From assembly GCA_022494885.1 (NCBI GenBank), contig JAGVSM010000446.1, positions 310,001 to 374,000 on the forward strand: a stretch of 64,000 nt of DNA. Direction: 5' to 3'. The first letter of the stretch is position 1. Each line of letters opens with the position of its first letter. Below, piece after piece: positions 44,966 to 56,209 of this stretch. The notes under the pieces are model-generated. The model had not been told where the DNA came from. It made no database searches and was given only the letters and a program-made list of their open reading frames with translations. This stretch comes from Micrasema longulum (taxonomy: Eukaryota; Arthropoda; Insecta; Trichoptera; Brachycentridae). The position numbers and the translations under genes were made by a program.

Positions 44966-45822
44966 ATTTTATTTACTTCGCCCTTATAACGCGTTATTGA
45001 ATTATTTATATGTCATTGATTCAAATATGTTTTTTTTAAAGTATATATTTTTATTTTTTATTGATTTAAATATAAAAACAAACATTTTGTTATTATTGTA
45101 ATTGCATTCAACTCTTTCTGTATTAACTGGCACTAATATCAACTAATTTTGTCAAAGTATACTGATATTTCAACAGAAACTTCCTTGCTTTTTACTTTTG
45201 TGACTGCGACCCCTAGCAAGGCTTTACGACCCCCATTTTGAAAGAAACTGGCGTAGAGTAATCACTTAACTAGCCAATGACAGAAGCCTTGCGCATGACT
45301 TTAATATGCCGTTCACAATTATTTTTTGTCTCTTTTGTTATTATTATCCACCGAATAATTTTACAATATGCAACACTAAGAGCGATGTCAAATAATATAA
45401 CGTAAATATATGAAATCGATTCTATGATTGCGAGCTGTTACCTCTTTATCGGACAGAATATTCGTTATGAATTGAGATATTTATTTTCTAATATTTTGTA
45501 TTATTGATAAGTCTTATATTACAAGGTTATCGTAACACCGTGCACTGGTAGATCAATCTTGCAGGCAGATTTCTCTAATGTAATAGGTTATTATTTAAAA
45601 AAAAAAAAATGCAAGACCTAAATAAACACAAAATACGTGTTTTATACAGGGTTAAATTTAACCGGGTAAACAATTTTTCAACACGCTTATGTAGCGGTAA
45701 TAACGCTACGGCTTGCACGTGAAACAGGTATTCTAGGTGATTTCATAAAACAAAAGTGATTGGTTAATAAATGTGATAACAAACACAAAATGTAAATCAT
45801 AAAAACATATCCTTAAAACGCC
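44966..45822. other. Spacer with two repeat scraps
   Basis: 45160-45250 (CTTGCTTTTTACTTTTGTGA, GACCCCTAGCAAGGCTTTAC) recurs inverted at 62280-62375. 45262-45320 is a family A scrap (ACTAGCCAATGACAG). The rest is AT-rich. Confidence 0.45.
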
Positions 45823-45881
45823 TCTACACAATGGCCAACACGTTTGCTAATACGTATTGACAAACTGATGGCCAACGTGTA
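45823..45881. repeat. Nested quasi-palindrome
   Basis: CTACACAATGGCCAACACG and ACTGATGGCCAACGTGTAG are imperfect inverted arms. Inside, GTTTG/CAAAC pair and the centre is the perfect palindrome AATACGTATT. The whole spans about 59 nt. Confidence 0.6.
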
Positions 45882-45888
45882 GGGAGGG

Positions 45889-46074
45889 TTATTTCTGTTT
45901 CTTGAATCCAAAAGGGCTAATATCAGATTCTATATTGTGATGGAGAAATTCGGGGGGCGAAGCACCCACCTGAACTTTCTTATCCAACGACCGGATGAGC
46001 CGAGCAAAGCATGAGACCATAAAACCTTTTATAAAAGCAAATCTTCTACATCCCACGTGCCCTATGCAACACAC
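45889..46074 (-). other. Short coding-like frame, unknown
   Basis: The minus frame of 61 codons includes FARLIRSLDKKVQVGASPPE and ends GFKKQK. The DNA is GC-richer than its flanks (ending in CGGGGGGCGAAGC-type sequence). I have no family or splice evidence; it may be repeat-derived. Confidence 0.2.
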
Positions 46075-46081
46075 GAATCCT

Positions 46082-47394
46082 AGAGTAAAACATATTTTCT
46101 AATTCAACACTTGTTTATTATAATATCCTTAAAATATGAACTCAAATTTAGTCAATTTTTTAAATAAATATATGTTTCCTAATGAAGCGATACATTGTAT
46201 TCACAACACATAAAGCTTATTGCTGTATGAAGTTCAAAAGTACATAAATATATTATTTCAATATGAAATGGAACAAAACCAGTATGTTATGAATGTTAAA
46301 AGTACAAAAGGCTTTTAATATGAGTTGAAACAACCCCAGTGTGTTTTGAATAACTTAACTGATATCATAACATTTGTTAGAATCTGTTATAATTATGTTT
46401 ACATTTTAAAAAAAAAAAATTAAAGCAAACTCAAATTGCAATGAATAATAAATCCAATTCTAAATTTATTAATGGTGGTGTAGAATATTTTATGATTAAG
46501 TAATTATATAAAAAACTTATCATGTATTAATAAAGAGCCAAAGGAGAATTAATTGAACTAGAAACTTCTGCTGTATTTTTATTAGCTTTATTTACACCTT
46601 GATCTTACATATAACATATATGGTTCCGAAAGCAAAACTTTCCTTGATTGCACATCAAATCACTTTAACATAGAAGTTATTGAACAATGTAAACTAATTA
46701 TGGATATAACTAATTTAAATAATATATCTCTTAAATTAATTTACAAAGTCATTAGAAACTATTTTATATTTTTAAAAAACAAGTGAGAAAATACTACAAT
46801 ACGATTTTTTAAATCCATCTAAAAAACGTTATGCAACTTTGTATTAGCGATATGCCAATACCTAGTAAGAAAACCTGCCATTTTAATTTACAGATACGAA
46901 ACTGGATTACTACAAAAAATTACGGGCTGAAGAATAGTTTTACTTGTCATAAATAATAGCTTGGCTTGGTTGTGACATATCTACATGCATTTACTTGAAA
47001 ACGCAAAACTGTAACTTTCATTAGAAAGCAATATGAAGATGAGCTGCAATCCACTACATCATCAGCACTCTTGGTATTGAAAAACGAAGTCAAAAGGCTG
47101 ACAGACAGATGAACACGTGTCCCTGCTTTGATCTTATTGATACCCTGTGACATGTTCTATGAATGCGTTCAGATACTCTATTCTGTAGCGGTTCGACAAT
47201 GTTAGCTATGAATTTGCACGTGGTCAGTAGGAATATATTAAAAATAATATTATAAACATATAGGTTCAAGAGATCCTGTCGAATTTAGATAATTAGTGTA
47301 CCTTTTTTAAAATTTATTTTTATTTTTATTTTTTTTAATGAAAATAAATATTTGCGTTCTTATGATTTACCGAAATACTTATTTTTGAGGACTA
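46082..47394. other. AT-rich spacer; coding-like frame near 47000
   Basis: Two diverged ~60 bp tandem units lie at about 46225-46370 (CAATATGAAATGGAACAAAA / TAATATGAGTTGAAACAACC). A plus-strand frame near 46996-47127 reads KQYEDELQSTTSSALLVLKN and stops. It looks coding but has no other support, and the antisense 68-codon frame is probably its shadow. Confidence 0.3.
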
Positions 47395-47518
47395 TTTTCA
47401 ACAAGTTGTAAATAACTCGCTATTAGAAAATGGGAATCGAGTTGGGGTAGAGTGGGATTCGAACCACAGACCTTTGGTCCGTGAGTCCGAGACACTAGCC
47501 ACAGGACCACAACCCGAT
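47395..47518 (-). repeat. tRNA-derived SINE, body type B1
   Basis: The inverted B box is GGATTCGAACC (47456-47466) and the A-box side is GAGACACTAGCCAC. The B1 body is ACAAGTTGTAAATAACTCGC and ATGGGAATCGAGTTG-like sequence. It is close to the copy at 1252. Confidence 0.75.
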
Positions 47519-48099
47519 CAAAGCAAAAAAAATGTGACGAATGACTCGCCAACTTATTGTTCGCCGCGCCGTATTGGCCAGCCTGTTGAGCCGTTTTAAA
47601 TCCAACAGATTTTGGAATGCTTTTAGAAAACATATGTACTGTTATGCGGAATCAAAGCGTAATGGTTGCTCTATTCATTTTAAGTCGTGTGTTAAATTGG
47701 TGGTAAAACATAATATATTTTAGGAATTTACAAGCAAATTTCATGTTTCACTGTACATGGTACAAGATGTCTCGCTTGTGCCACCTAAAATGTAAAATAC
47801 AATGGTTAGGGATATAATTTATACTGTGCTATAATTAAGATGCGTTACGATTTTATACAAATTATGTCGCGCTATGAGTGTAAAACCGTTTTATGTGCAA
47901 ATACTCTAGATCGGAGATATCATCTTCATCATTTATATTAATTTTTCTAATATTTTTTTAAATTTATATTGAGAACATTACAGAGTATCAAATTTACTAT
48001 CAATACATTAAAAATATACACATTGGGTTATTAAATAATAAAGAGAAAAAAAAAGTCACATAAAATGGACAAAACTATTACAATTTGGAAATTGCCTTC

Positions 48100-48560
48100 C
48101 TAAGAGAAGTCATGAAATATATCGACATCCGAGGCGATACGATTGAATAACACGATTGCTCCATGTCCACTTCCTAATTCGAGCATATAGTGTTTGCAAA
48201 GAGCCTCCATGCATTTTTATCGGCTCATGTGCGTCCTTCCAAGTCAGGTTTGCGTCCCGTAGTTCTGACACAAACTGCCAAGGAACCGTCAGTTGCGGAC
48301 GTCCAGGACGTCGAGAACCTGATGACTTATAAAGTAGGCAAGCGTGGTTAAGGCTCTCGAGAGGCATCCGCAGTATATGGCCCAGCCAAACTTATCGCCT
48401 CCGCTTGATGACAGTTGTCATCAGAGTTTACTGCGTCCGTTCTCTTATTACTTTATTCCTCACAAAGTCAAACCACCGCACACCCAAGATTCTTTTGAGA
48501 CACCAATTCTCCAAATTCACTGAAACTCTTGGAGTGTACACAGTCTAAAATTGTTTTAGT
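48100..48560 (-). mobile_element. LINE C-terminal fragment (family L-D)
   Basis: Minus-strand pieces read ILGVRWFDFVRNKVIRERT, RRRVWLGHILRMPLESL (with one stop) and RRPGRPQLTVPWQFVSEL, then DANLTWKDAHEPIKMHGG. This is the common LINE C-terminus 'i.gv.wyd.V.n..i.........i..rRl.wlGHvlRm......+......grR.rGRP..tW...v..dl...g.sw..a...a.dr..Wr'. Relatives lie at 15050, 51040 and 57290. Confidence 0.7.
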
Positions 48561-48717
48561 GAGTACAATGGGCTACCGGAGTCTATAGAATATATAAAAA
48601 TGAAAATTATAATTTGAAAAACTACTACTTGAGGAGGTACGTGGAAGACGAAATTTAGACTTAAGTGTTTGTTTCACTTCAAATATAATCTTAATATATG
48701 TAAATGTTTATTTTTAT

Positions 48718-48835
48718 GAACCGGGTGAGGTTCCGTGGTAGTATTGTTGACTCACTTGAGGTTCAAATTCCACTCTATCACAACTCGATTTCCATTTTTC
48801 CAGCACAAGTTATTTACGACTTCTAGGAAATGGTC
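48718..48835 (+). repeat. tRNA-derived SINE, body type B1
   Basis: The head has TTCCGTGGTAGTATTGTTG (A-box side) and GGTTCAAATTC (48760-48770). The B1 body is CAACTCGATTTCCATTTTTC and AGTTATTTACGAC. Confidence 0.65.
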
Positions 48836-49289
48836 CAAAATTTTAAATGTTTGAATAAATAATAAATATTTCTCTATTTATTAAAAAAAAAGTTTTCTTT
48901 TCATTTTATTTATTGCGTAGTTCATTTAGTTTTATTTCAGTTTTCAGTAGGTACATATTTTTTATTATTATCATAATATCTTATGACTAAACTTTATGAA
49001 ACTTTTTTTTCTGTCACATAATGAGTTTGTTGTAACTCCCGGGAGTAAAAAAAATGGTATGATTTAATGCAACAAAAAAAATGTATGCTGACAGAATACT
49101 GGCGAAATACCTATATCAATCCTTTGCCAAATGCTTCCGACGTAAGTGAAGTGAAGTTAAGTGAGCCACCTCATACACGTTGAAATTTGAACAGGAATTG
49201 AAACGAAAATAGAACACACCTTAGTGTTTAATCTTTTATAGCATAAAACAGAGGAAAATACTTGTAGGTATGCTCGAGGCCAAAATTCT

Positions 49290-49560
49290 ATTTTAAAATA
49301 ATGATTTGCGTGTATAAAGACTTCTTAATTGTTTTACATACAAAATTTTAATTACATGCAATTTCCCAAACAGCGATATGCGTAAAGATTTTTTATGCGT
49401 TAAAATTATAAATAAACTTTTATTTCAGCTCTCACCGACTGTAGCGTGATAGGAAATTCGGCCCTTCAGACCTCATTTCTTCGGCCCTACAGGCCTCAGT
49501 TGAATAGGATCTTGAACATCGAGAAAAGTCTCCCCTTTGGGCCTGTTTTGTGATGTGTAA
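49290..49560 (+). repeat. Repeat family I, unit 1
   Basis: This is about 270 bp that recurs at 49845-50095 in the same orientation: AATTACATGCAATTTCCCAA, TTTTTATGCGTTAAAATTAT / TTTTTTGCATTAAAATTAT, CTTCAGACCTCATTTCTTCG / TTTCAGACATCATTTTATCG, GGCCTCAGTTGAATAGGATC / GAGCCTCAGTTGAATAGGGT. Confidence 0.7.
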
Positions 49561-49565
49561 AAGAT

Positions 49566-49746
49566 CATTGGCGGCCTCCGTGAAGTAGTGGTCAAGACGC
49601 TCGACTCACGCACGGAAGGTTCCGGGTTCGATTCCCGGTGAGAACACAAAAATTAAAATGTGATTTTTCTCGAGCCTGGGTGCTCTGTGATGTAATTCAC
49701 CACTGTAATTAGGCCTTCTGGTCTGTTGTGGTGCAAAAAGAAAATG
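49566..49746 (+). repeat. tRNA-derived SINE, body type B3, best copy
   Basis: The head reads GTGAAGTAGTGGTCAAGAC (A-box side) and GGGTTCGATTC (49624-49634, B box). The body reads GGGTGCTCTGTGATGTAATT, CACCACTGTAATTAGGCC and TTCTGGTCTGTTGTGGTGCA, ending A-rich. It lies between the two family I units. Confidence 0.8.
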
Positions 49747-49844
49747 TAAAATAACAATATATCGTGGAGTAACTAGGTTCTAAGACTCTGTAACTTCAAA
49801 ATCAGCGAATTTTCAAAAAAAATCATTAAAATCATACTTTAATG

Positions 49845-50095
49845 AATCATTACTTGTGTTTATAAAGAATTCTTTGTTGTATACGTACTAAATTTCAATT
49901 ACATGCAATTTCCCAAAGAGATTGATTTTTTTGCATTAAAATTATAAATATACTTTTATTTTGGCCATCACTAACTGTAACATGATAAAAAATGTCCTTT
50001 CTTTTCAAAAGGTCTTTCAGACATCATTTTATCGGCCCTATGAGCCTCAGTTGAATAGGGTCGCAGGCATCTAGGTAAATCCTTCCTTTGGTCAT
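49845..50095 (+). repeat. Repeat family I, unit 2
   Basis: This is the direct relative of 49290-49560, more diverged in its first third. With unit 1 it brackets the B3 SINE. Confidence 0.65.
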
Positions 50096-50199
50096 CAAAA
50101 TTTTCAGTTATTTTAATCGAAATGTAATAAAGAAGAATATTTCATTCAAAATAATGCTACCACACAAAATATACAGATATATTAAATATCTGTACAAAA

Positions 50200-50577
50200 A
50201 AACTCCGTTAGTAAACAAACAGCATTGAATAGTGAAGAATCTGTAATTTGAAATAACAGCAGTAAGCCGTTAGATTGAGATTTGACTGCCTTAACTTAAA
50301 TTAATCTTAAATTAAAATCTTAATTGAAAAAACACACAAGACTCACCATCCTAAACCTCACACTGGTACGGTAGAGAATTATGTTTCCTTTAGAATGTAA
50401 TATCTAATTTTAAGGAACTTGTTTAGAAAATAAAAATGAATGTAAAAGGAACTCCCTCTCTAAACACATGTTTTTACTCTATTAAAGAGGTAGATATTAT
50501 TATGTATTAACACACTCTTTGTAATTTTATTCTTAGTTTTTAATTAATTTTTAATCAATAAAAAAACATTTTAACAT
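50200..50577 (+). mobile_element. LINE (family L-A) 3' end
   Basis: AAGACTCACCATCCTAAACC, GGAACTCCCTCTCTAAACAC, an ATTAAAGAGGTAGATATTAT block and a terminal AATCAATAAAAAAAC match the 3' UTR of the copy at 12935-13831. Little coding sequence remains. Confidence 0.65.
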
Positions 50578-50584
50578 ATAACAA

Positions 50585-50960
50585 CAGAGATGAAGAACAT
50601 TTAAGAGAAGGTAATATAAGGTCTAGGCATCTACAGGGCTTATGACCTGTCAATGGCTGGTTTAAGTGGCCACTTTACACACTGGGTAACATTCACCATT
50701 CTGCCTATATTTGAACATCTATATTCCTTCAATTCTTTCATCCGTTGAGTTTTGTGAAGTTAAAGAGCTGAAACCTTTATTTATGCGGGTGAGATTCATC
50801 TAATTGAATTATTTCACCTACATACTAGGCAACGCCTGAAAATGTTACTTTTTCAATTTCTATACTTCTTCATGGACCAGGTAATTTATCAACAGGTAAT
50901 TTATGTTGAATCCAGTCCTTGTCTACAAAAATTTGGACAAACTCAAAATATTGTTAAAAA
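50585..50960 (-). repeat. Dispersed repeat family A, near full-length
   Basis: Inverted landmarks run AGGTCTAGGCATCTACAGGG, CTTATGACCTGTCAATGGCT, AAGTGGCCACTTTACACACT, GCGGGTGAGATTCATCTAAT, ACTAGGCAACGCCTGAAAAT. At its right end a 5'-type block (CCAGTCCTTGTCTACAAAAA) is in the opposite orientation, a small fold-back like that at 44.2 kb. Confidence 0.8.
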
Positions 50961-51029
50961 AACATTTGCTTACCTTACTCTGATTTTTGTGGTCTCTAAC
51001 GTCCACGATTAACAGTTTGCCAACATTTT

Positions 51030-51115
51030 ACATTTGAATTACGCACAGGAGTTGGCCGCTGACAGAGAGACCTGGGCTGGTATTCTGACCGGAATTGCGG
51101 GCGAAGAGATTGCTC
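51030..51115 (+). repeat. LINE C-terminal scrap (family L-D)
   Basis: The translation AQELAADRETWAGILTGI matches AQELAADRDACRGI near 57.3 kb and the usual 'da..lA.DR..Wr.l' LINE ending. The continuing frames to 51228 on both strands are chance openings. Confidence 0.5.
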
Positions 51116-51407
51116 TGTTAGTGTATTTAGTACGTAAATACGCTCTAAAAATGCATTTTCTACGCACGCTTTTGCGTTTCGAATACCACCCCAGGAGAGA
51201 GTTTAAAAATACCATATGCCCCATTTAGGGAGCGGATATAAGAGAGGCAGTAGCTTTTAAGAGATAATTTATCTTCTTTCTTTGCGTTCGGATGGATTTA
51301 GAATAAAGTTTTGTGTGTGAAATAGAACATAAAGCCCAGACGAGTGCATTTGATCCAATCGCTACTCGCTGGTAAAAATTCTGAAAAATGAAAATTGAGT
51401 GAAGAGA

Positions 51408-51640
51408 AACATGCCTAGTGTAGTGGTTGGTGCGTTTGTCTACCACGCTTGATGTTCCGGATTCAATTCCCGGGTAGGTCAACATGAAATGTTTATTTAA
51501 AATACGGTTCAAAACTGCAAAATTTCATGTTCCTGAACTGGCCTTTGAAGCATTCATCACCTTACCTTTATGTATTAGATGATCTTTATAATCTGGATTT
51601 TGTGCCAATGCAGTCAGTGCCCTATGCATTCTCAGGTTTG
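51408..51640 (+). repeat. tRNA-derived SINE, body type B2, longest copy
   Basis: The head has AGTGTAGTGGTTGGTGCG (A-box side) and GGATTCAATTC (51459-51469). The body includes TCAACATGAAATG, GTTCAAAACTGCAAAATTTC and a distal block GCAGTCAGTGCCCTATGCAT, which recurs inverted at 57.8 kb (GATGCATAGGGCACTGCATT). Confidence 0.7.
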
Positions 51641-52499
51641 GGCAGGGAAAAATTGTACCTATTAAAATTGACGTAAAGGTGTTACAATTTTCCATTTTAC
51701 ACACATCTATTTTCTTTTTCCGCTAGTACGCGGATATAAGCATCCAGTATAGGCTACGTATAAAAGGCAAACTTTTTTTTCTGAATATCTGAAGAAGGTG
51801 AATGTATGTTTTGAGAGGCTGTTTATGAAATTAGATTGCTTGAAAAATATCAGAACCTACCCAACGGCAGCGTGAAAAAAGGAGGCTTTTATATTTACAG
51901 TTATAAAGGTTTGGTGATCATTATATAAAATTTTATTTTTATGCTCTAGTGAAAACGGTTATATCTCTTTTCTAAAAATATCCCATCGTTACGCAACGTA
52001 CTTTTAATTCATTTATTTACATATATAAAATAACGATTTAATAAATAATAATTAAAAGATATGACGTCTATTTGCATATTTGTATTAATGATTAAAAATA
52101 AATCACTATTTAGTATACACTCAACTTTAAAATCTGGTTTTATAGATTTTTGTTTACTGTAAATAATAAATAAAATTTAAGATTTTAGATTCTGGGTTTG
52201 ATTTCTAAAAGAATACACGGTCTGACCTTTCTTCGTACAAACATACTCAGGTATTTGCTTCTTGGATTATGTCACTAAAGTCATGATTTTTCACAATTTA
52301 TAGCTATTTTCTATTGTTTTTTTTTTGTTGATAAATTGTCTTTTTTATGAGCTATCCAAAAAAAAACTATCTAAAACCCCTTAAAAACGCAAAATTTATA
52401 TCTGGTGTTTTCGGATCTACAGTTTACAATTACAAGTACTATTTTTGAAAAAAGCAAAACTTCGTTACACAGAAAATTTATTTCTGATGTCCGCTCTTA
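51641..52499. other. AT-rich spacer
   Basis: No gene or repeat was recognised. Confidence 0.35.
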
Positions 52500-52640
52500 A
52501 AAATTAAAATCGGTTTATTTTTAGGCTGCGAAAAACGGGAAAACGATATTTTTACTTTTGGCAAGGCATAATCAGTCCGACTTTCAGCTGTCTTTTTCGT
52601 ACAGTATTCGGAAAGACATCTGCGAGAGGGGGACAAAAAA
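52500..52640 (-). repeat. Dispersed repeat family D, fragment
   Basis: GCAAGGCATAATCAGTCCGA, CAGTATTCGG and GCGAGAGGGGGACAAAAAAC match family D inverted. The 98-codon plus frame (52558-52854) begins inside this repeat, so its coding status is doubtful. Confidence 0.45.
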
Positions 52641-53429
52641 CTATATTAAAATAACTATTCATCATATCGCCCTGCCACCGCATAAAAGTGGTTTTACACT
52701 ACAATATTTCATTGTTCTTGGACTGAAATCAAACATAAAATATAACGAATTCTTAATTCAAAAGAAATGCTTTAGAATTAATACATACTTCCAAAGCTTA
52801 AACAGCCTGACGAAAAATGTAGATAAATTGAAAAATGTAATTTTTCGCACATAAACTATTGTTCAGACGTTTTATAAGGATTTTATTTCTATTTTTTGTA
52901 GCAAAATTGTCGAGGTAGCTACTATTGTTTTAATGTCCACTTTACACGCCGCCCTATATAGAATTCCAAGAATAAAATAATATTTCCTTTTGGGTAATCA
53001 AACAACCGTATTAATAACATTGTCCATGGTTTTGACAATTTCTTGTTTTGTGACACGTAAAGGCCATTACGATATTCTTACATTATTCAAATAAACGGCA
53101 CAAGTGCCTTTTGTATATTAGCTGGGAAATAAATTAATATACACACAGGAAAATACAGTTAAGTTATAACGTTAAACGTAAAATAGAGGATTTACAAATA
53201 CATTAATACAAACAGTTAATTCCAAATTAAGAAACGTGAAATAAAAAAAATATACAAACAGTTACAGTGTATGAAAATGTTAATAAATATAAATGTTTTG
53301 AACCTTTAAATGAATTCGAACAATAAAACATGTTTATAAAGAATTTCAATTCGGAATAATTCTAAAGGATAAAAAAATACATTTTAATTAAGTTTATATT
53401 ATTAATAGATATACCTTTATCGCGGGGTA

Positions 53430-53640
53430 ATTTTTAAACTACAACTCGGTTACTTCAAAATCAGCATGTTTTAAATCATTTTCCATGATTGCTACAAAAA
53501 GACAAGTCATGCATTCAAATCATCATAGTTTGATTTTAATGAATCACGACTTGCCTATTGGTAGCATTCATGGAAGAAGAAACAAATATGTGTTTTTTGT
53601 GAGTTTATCGAAAATGCCGAGTTTAAACTTACGTAGTTAA
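53430..53640. repeat. Imperfect ~100 bp inverted repeat
   Basis: Inner arms 53480-53518 and 53540-53577 pair imperfectly: TTCCATGATTGCTAC / GTAGCATTCATGGAA and GACAAGTCATG / CACGACTTGCC. Outer arms continue more weakly (AACTCGGTTAC.. / ..ATGCCGAGTTT). It may be an old MITE. Confidence 0.4.
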
Positions 53641-54919
53641 AGTAATTATCCCACTATATCTGTGCCGTGGGTCTAAAAGGGCCAATGTTGTAAATCACAA
53701 TATTACAGTCAGGAGAGTAATTTTACAGCTATTTTGTGGCGTTATAATAAATTATATTCAGATTAAATTTTTTTCATTCCTTCTGATTTAGAAGAATAAT
53801 AAATAATCGATTTTTTTTATGTTAACATGAATTTGCTTTTTTAATTCAACAAATTGTCTAGCATTGCAATTTAATGAAATAAAAAGCTTTAAATAAAAAT
53901 ATTAACAAAAAAAATTAGTTAGTAAAGGGAACCAATTATATTTTTTTTTAACATCGCGAATTAAAAAATATTTTGTCTACCCATAAAGTTAACTATTTTA
54001 TGTTAATATAAACCTTGTTTGCAGGAACAAACTAGCATTTTAAATTCAACCCCAGGGGTTGTGAGTCATTAATAAAATTGCTGAAAACTTCAGATTGGTA
54101 ATTTTAAATCCCCTTTTCAACGGCAATGATAAATTTTTGACATTTTAATTTGTCAGTCGGGTTGGTTTTAAATATAAAATTAAATGAATCATGGATTTTA
54201 CAGTTTAAAATTTAATCCAACGCGCAAAGGATCGCCTTGAATTAGCTTTGAACAATGATTATAAGTATTACACGGTTTTTAACTGTTCAAAGGCTATGTT
54301 GAAAAAATACCTCTGCAAATGGCGATGGAACGTTTTGTTAGATTAAACAAAAAATGACATGTGTTTTAAAATAAAAAACTTACATTGTATGCACTGTTAA
54401 ATAATTCATTTTCCATAATATATAAAAAAAATCATCAAATTTAGGCGTGTTAGCAAATACGACTTCAATATTGTAAAAAATTAGGGAAATAAATCAAGTT
54501 TCATTCAAGAAAATTTGCAAACATCGAGTTAAATATTAAAAATTTAAGAGCAAAAAAATCTAAGCTTTTTTCATTTCAAAACTGTTAGTTTCCCAAATAA
54601 AAGAAAATATAATATCTGAAGAATTTGTGATTCTGTGTTTGGTCTGAAGTAAATTTGGAATTCCGAATATTTGGAAATGTCAGAGAAAAGGTAATGCAAA
54701 AATTAATAATATTTTTATATTCTTGGCTCAATAGTAAGGCGCCAAACGAAAATGTTTTCACGGTTTTTGTACGTGGAGGATGGATTTATTATTTTTATGT
54801 AGACAAAGCGTGGCTTTATTTAATACTCTATTTTTAGATGTTCCTTTATTGTAGTGTTGTTTAACTCTTGTGTGGTGTAACACAAGACCACATACGGTAC
54901 AAGACTCGACATATCTCTC
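53641..54919. other. AT-rich spacer
   Basis: A minus-strand MENELFNSAYN frame runs into a consensus donor GTAAGTTTT at about 54386, without further support. A 60-codon plus frame lies at 54655-54837. No repeat was recognised. Confidence 0.25.
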
Positions 54920-55260
54920 ATTCATTTAAACGATAAAGGTGTACTTTTTGTAATATCCAAATAGACATTTTTGCACTGGATTTAAAAAATAAAATTTGTA
55001 TAAATATTCAGAATTTTAATTAATATTTATCCTTGCTATGCGAAGAATATTTACATGAGTGAATGTGATGCCTTTACCAAAATAAAGAAAGAGCGCGAGA
55101 ATAGAACTTATAACATGGAAGTCAGAGACGCTGTTTTGTGGCCGGTATTTGTAGAAAGAGACAAATACAAATGAAGAAATTAGTTAAATTAGTCGTTTTA
55201 GCTAAATGACGGGCGTATTTATGACTTAAAATTTATTTAGCTACAACAGGCCTAAGTCGT
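54920..55260 (+). repeat. Dispersed repeat family K, copy 2
   Basis: This is colinear with 30550-30860 (CACTGGATTT, GAGAATAGAACTTATAAC, AGAGACGCTGTTTTGTGGCC, GACGGGCGTATTTATGAC). Confidence 0.5.
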
Positions 55261-55430
55261 TTTTTTTTTTTTTAATCATGAAAAAAAAAAATTTTTTGTT
55301 TTTATGTTTATGTTTTTGTTCAAATCTTTGAACTTCAGAATTTTCTTTTTTTTGGCTGAGGTAACACAGTGTTATAGCTTTGGGTGTAAAAGATTTTTAC
55401 AGCCCAGCCTTTTAAAAATTAAGATATTTC

Positions 55431-55718
55431 TTGCCTCTTGACACCATAAATTCTAATTTGAGAAAAAAAGACGTAAAAATTGACTTACGTAAATTTAAAT
55501 ATTATTTAATGTTTCGTAACGAGATAATGAAGTTCACATTTCCTGATACGTTTCCATTGAAAATTGGGCGTATTTTCAGAAAAGGTCGAATCCGGTTACA
55601 CCATAAGCCATTTTTTAATTTTAATCTTTATAATTTAATATTTTTTTTCAAATTTAAATTAAGTCAACATAAACTTAAAGATAATTTAAATACGAAAAAA
55701 TATTTTGATGAACAATAA
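55431..55718 (+). CDS. Hypothetical ORF, 95 codons
   Basis: A frame opens after TAA near 55412; the first ATG is near 55509 and it stops at 55716-55718. The product is basic and Phe/Lys-rich (KIGRIFRKGRIRLHHKPFFN in the middle) with no recognised domain. No splice sites are evident. It is the first of two plus-strand frames in a segment without recognised repeats. Composition partly reflects AT-rich DNA, so I rate it low. Confidence 0.2.
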   Translation: MPLDTINSNLRKKDVKIDLRKFKYYLMFRNEIMKFTFPDTFPLKIGRIFRKGRIRLHHKPFFNFNLYNLIFFFKFKLSQHKLKDNLNTKKYFDEQ

Positions 55719-55850
55719 ATTATCTCATTAACGAATAATGTCTTCAAATCCTAAAAACTTTCATAGTAAATCTGTAACAGTGTTCTTGGGTAATTAAAAA
55801 AATTCAATACTCGTAACATCGGGTATTTTTAAGCGTGATATAACTTTAAA

Positions 55851-56099
55851 ATGAAACAAAGGAAGCAAATTTTTGTAGGGATGAGTTTTTATTATTGTGT
55901 TCAAAAAATAAAAAAATACATTAATATTTTGAAAATGATATCTGAGAAATGGACCCGCGACAAAAAGTTACGTAAAGCATTCTGTTGGTCCAATTTTAAG
56001 CTACCTCTTACAATACATGAGGCGTTATTTCAGAAACGTTGCGTATTATTCATACATTTATTTATATTATTTAAAAAAAACGTATCCATTACTCTTTAA
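55851..56099 (+). CDS. Hypothetical ORF, 82 codons
   Basis: The ATG at 55851 opens a frame with a varied middle (ISEKWTRDKKLRKAFCWSNF) and a hydrophobic C-terminal part. It stops at 56097-56099, about 110 bp from the stop of the convergent minus-strand frame at 56210. No family was recognised. Confidence 0.2.
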   Translation: MKQRKQIFVGMSFYYCVQKIKKYINILKMISEKWTRDKKLRKAFCWSNFKLPLTIHEALFQKRCVLFIHLFILFKKNVSITL

Positions 56100-56209
56100 G
56101 GCCAAGAGTCCTGTGTTGAGTTGGGATACAAAATAATGAAAAGTGGAAACATACATAAAAATTATTAGATAAATATATATTTCAATGAATATCTCAATAA
56201 TATATAAAT

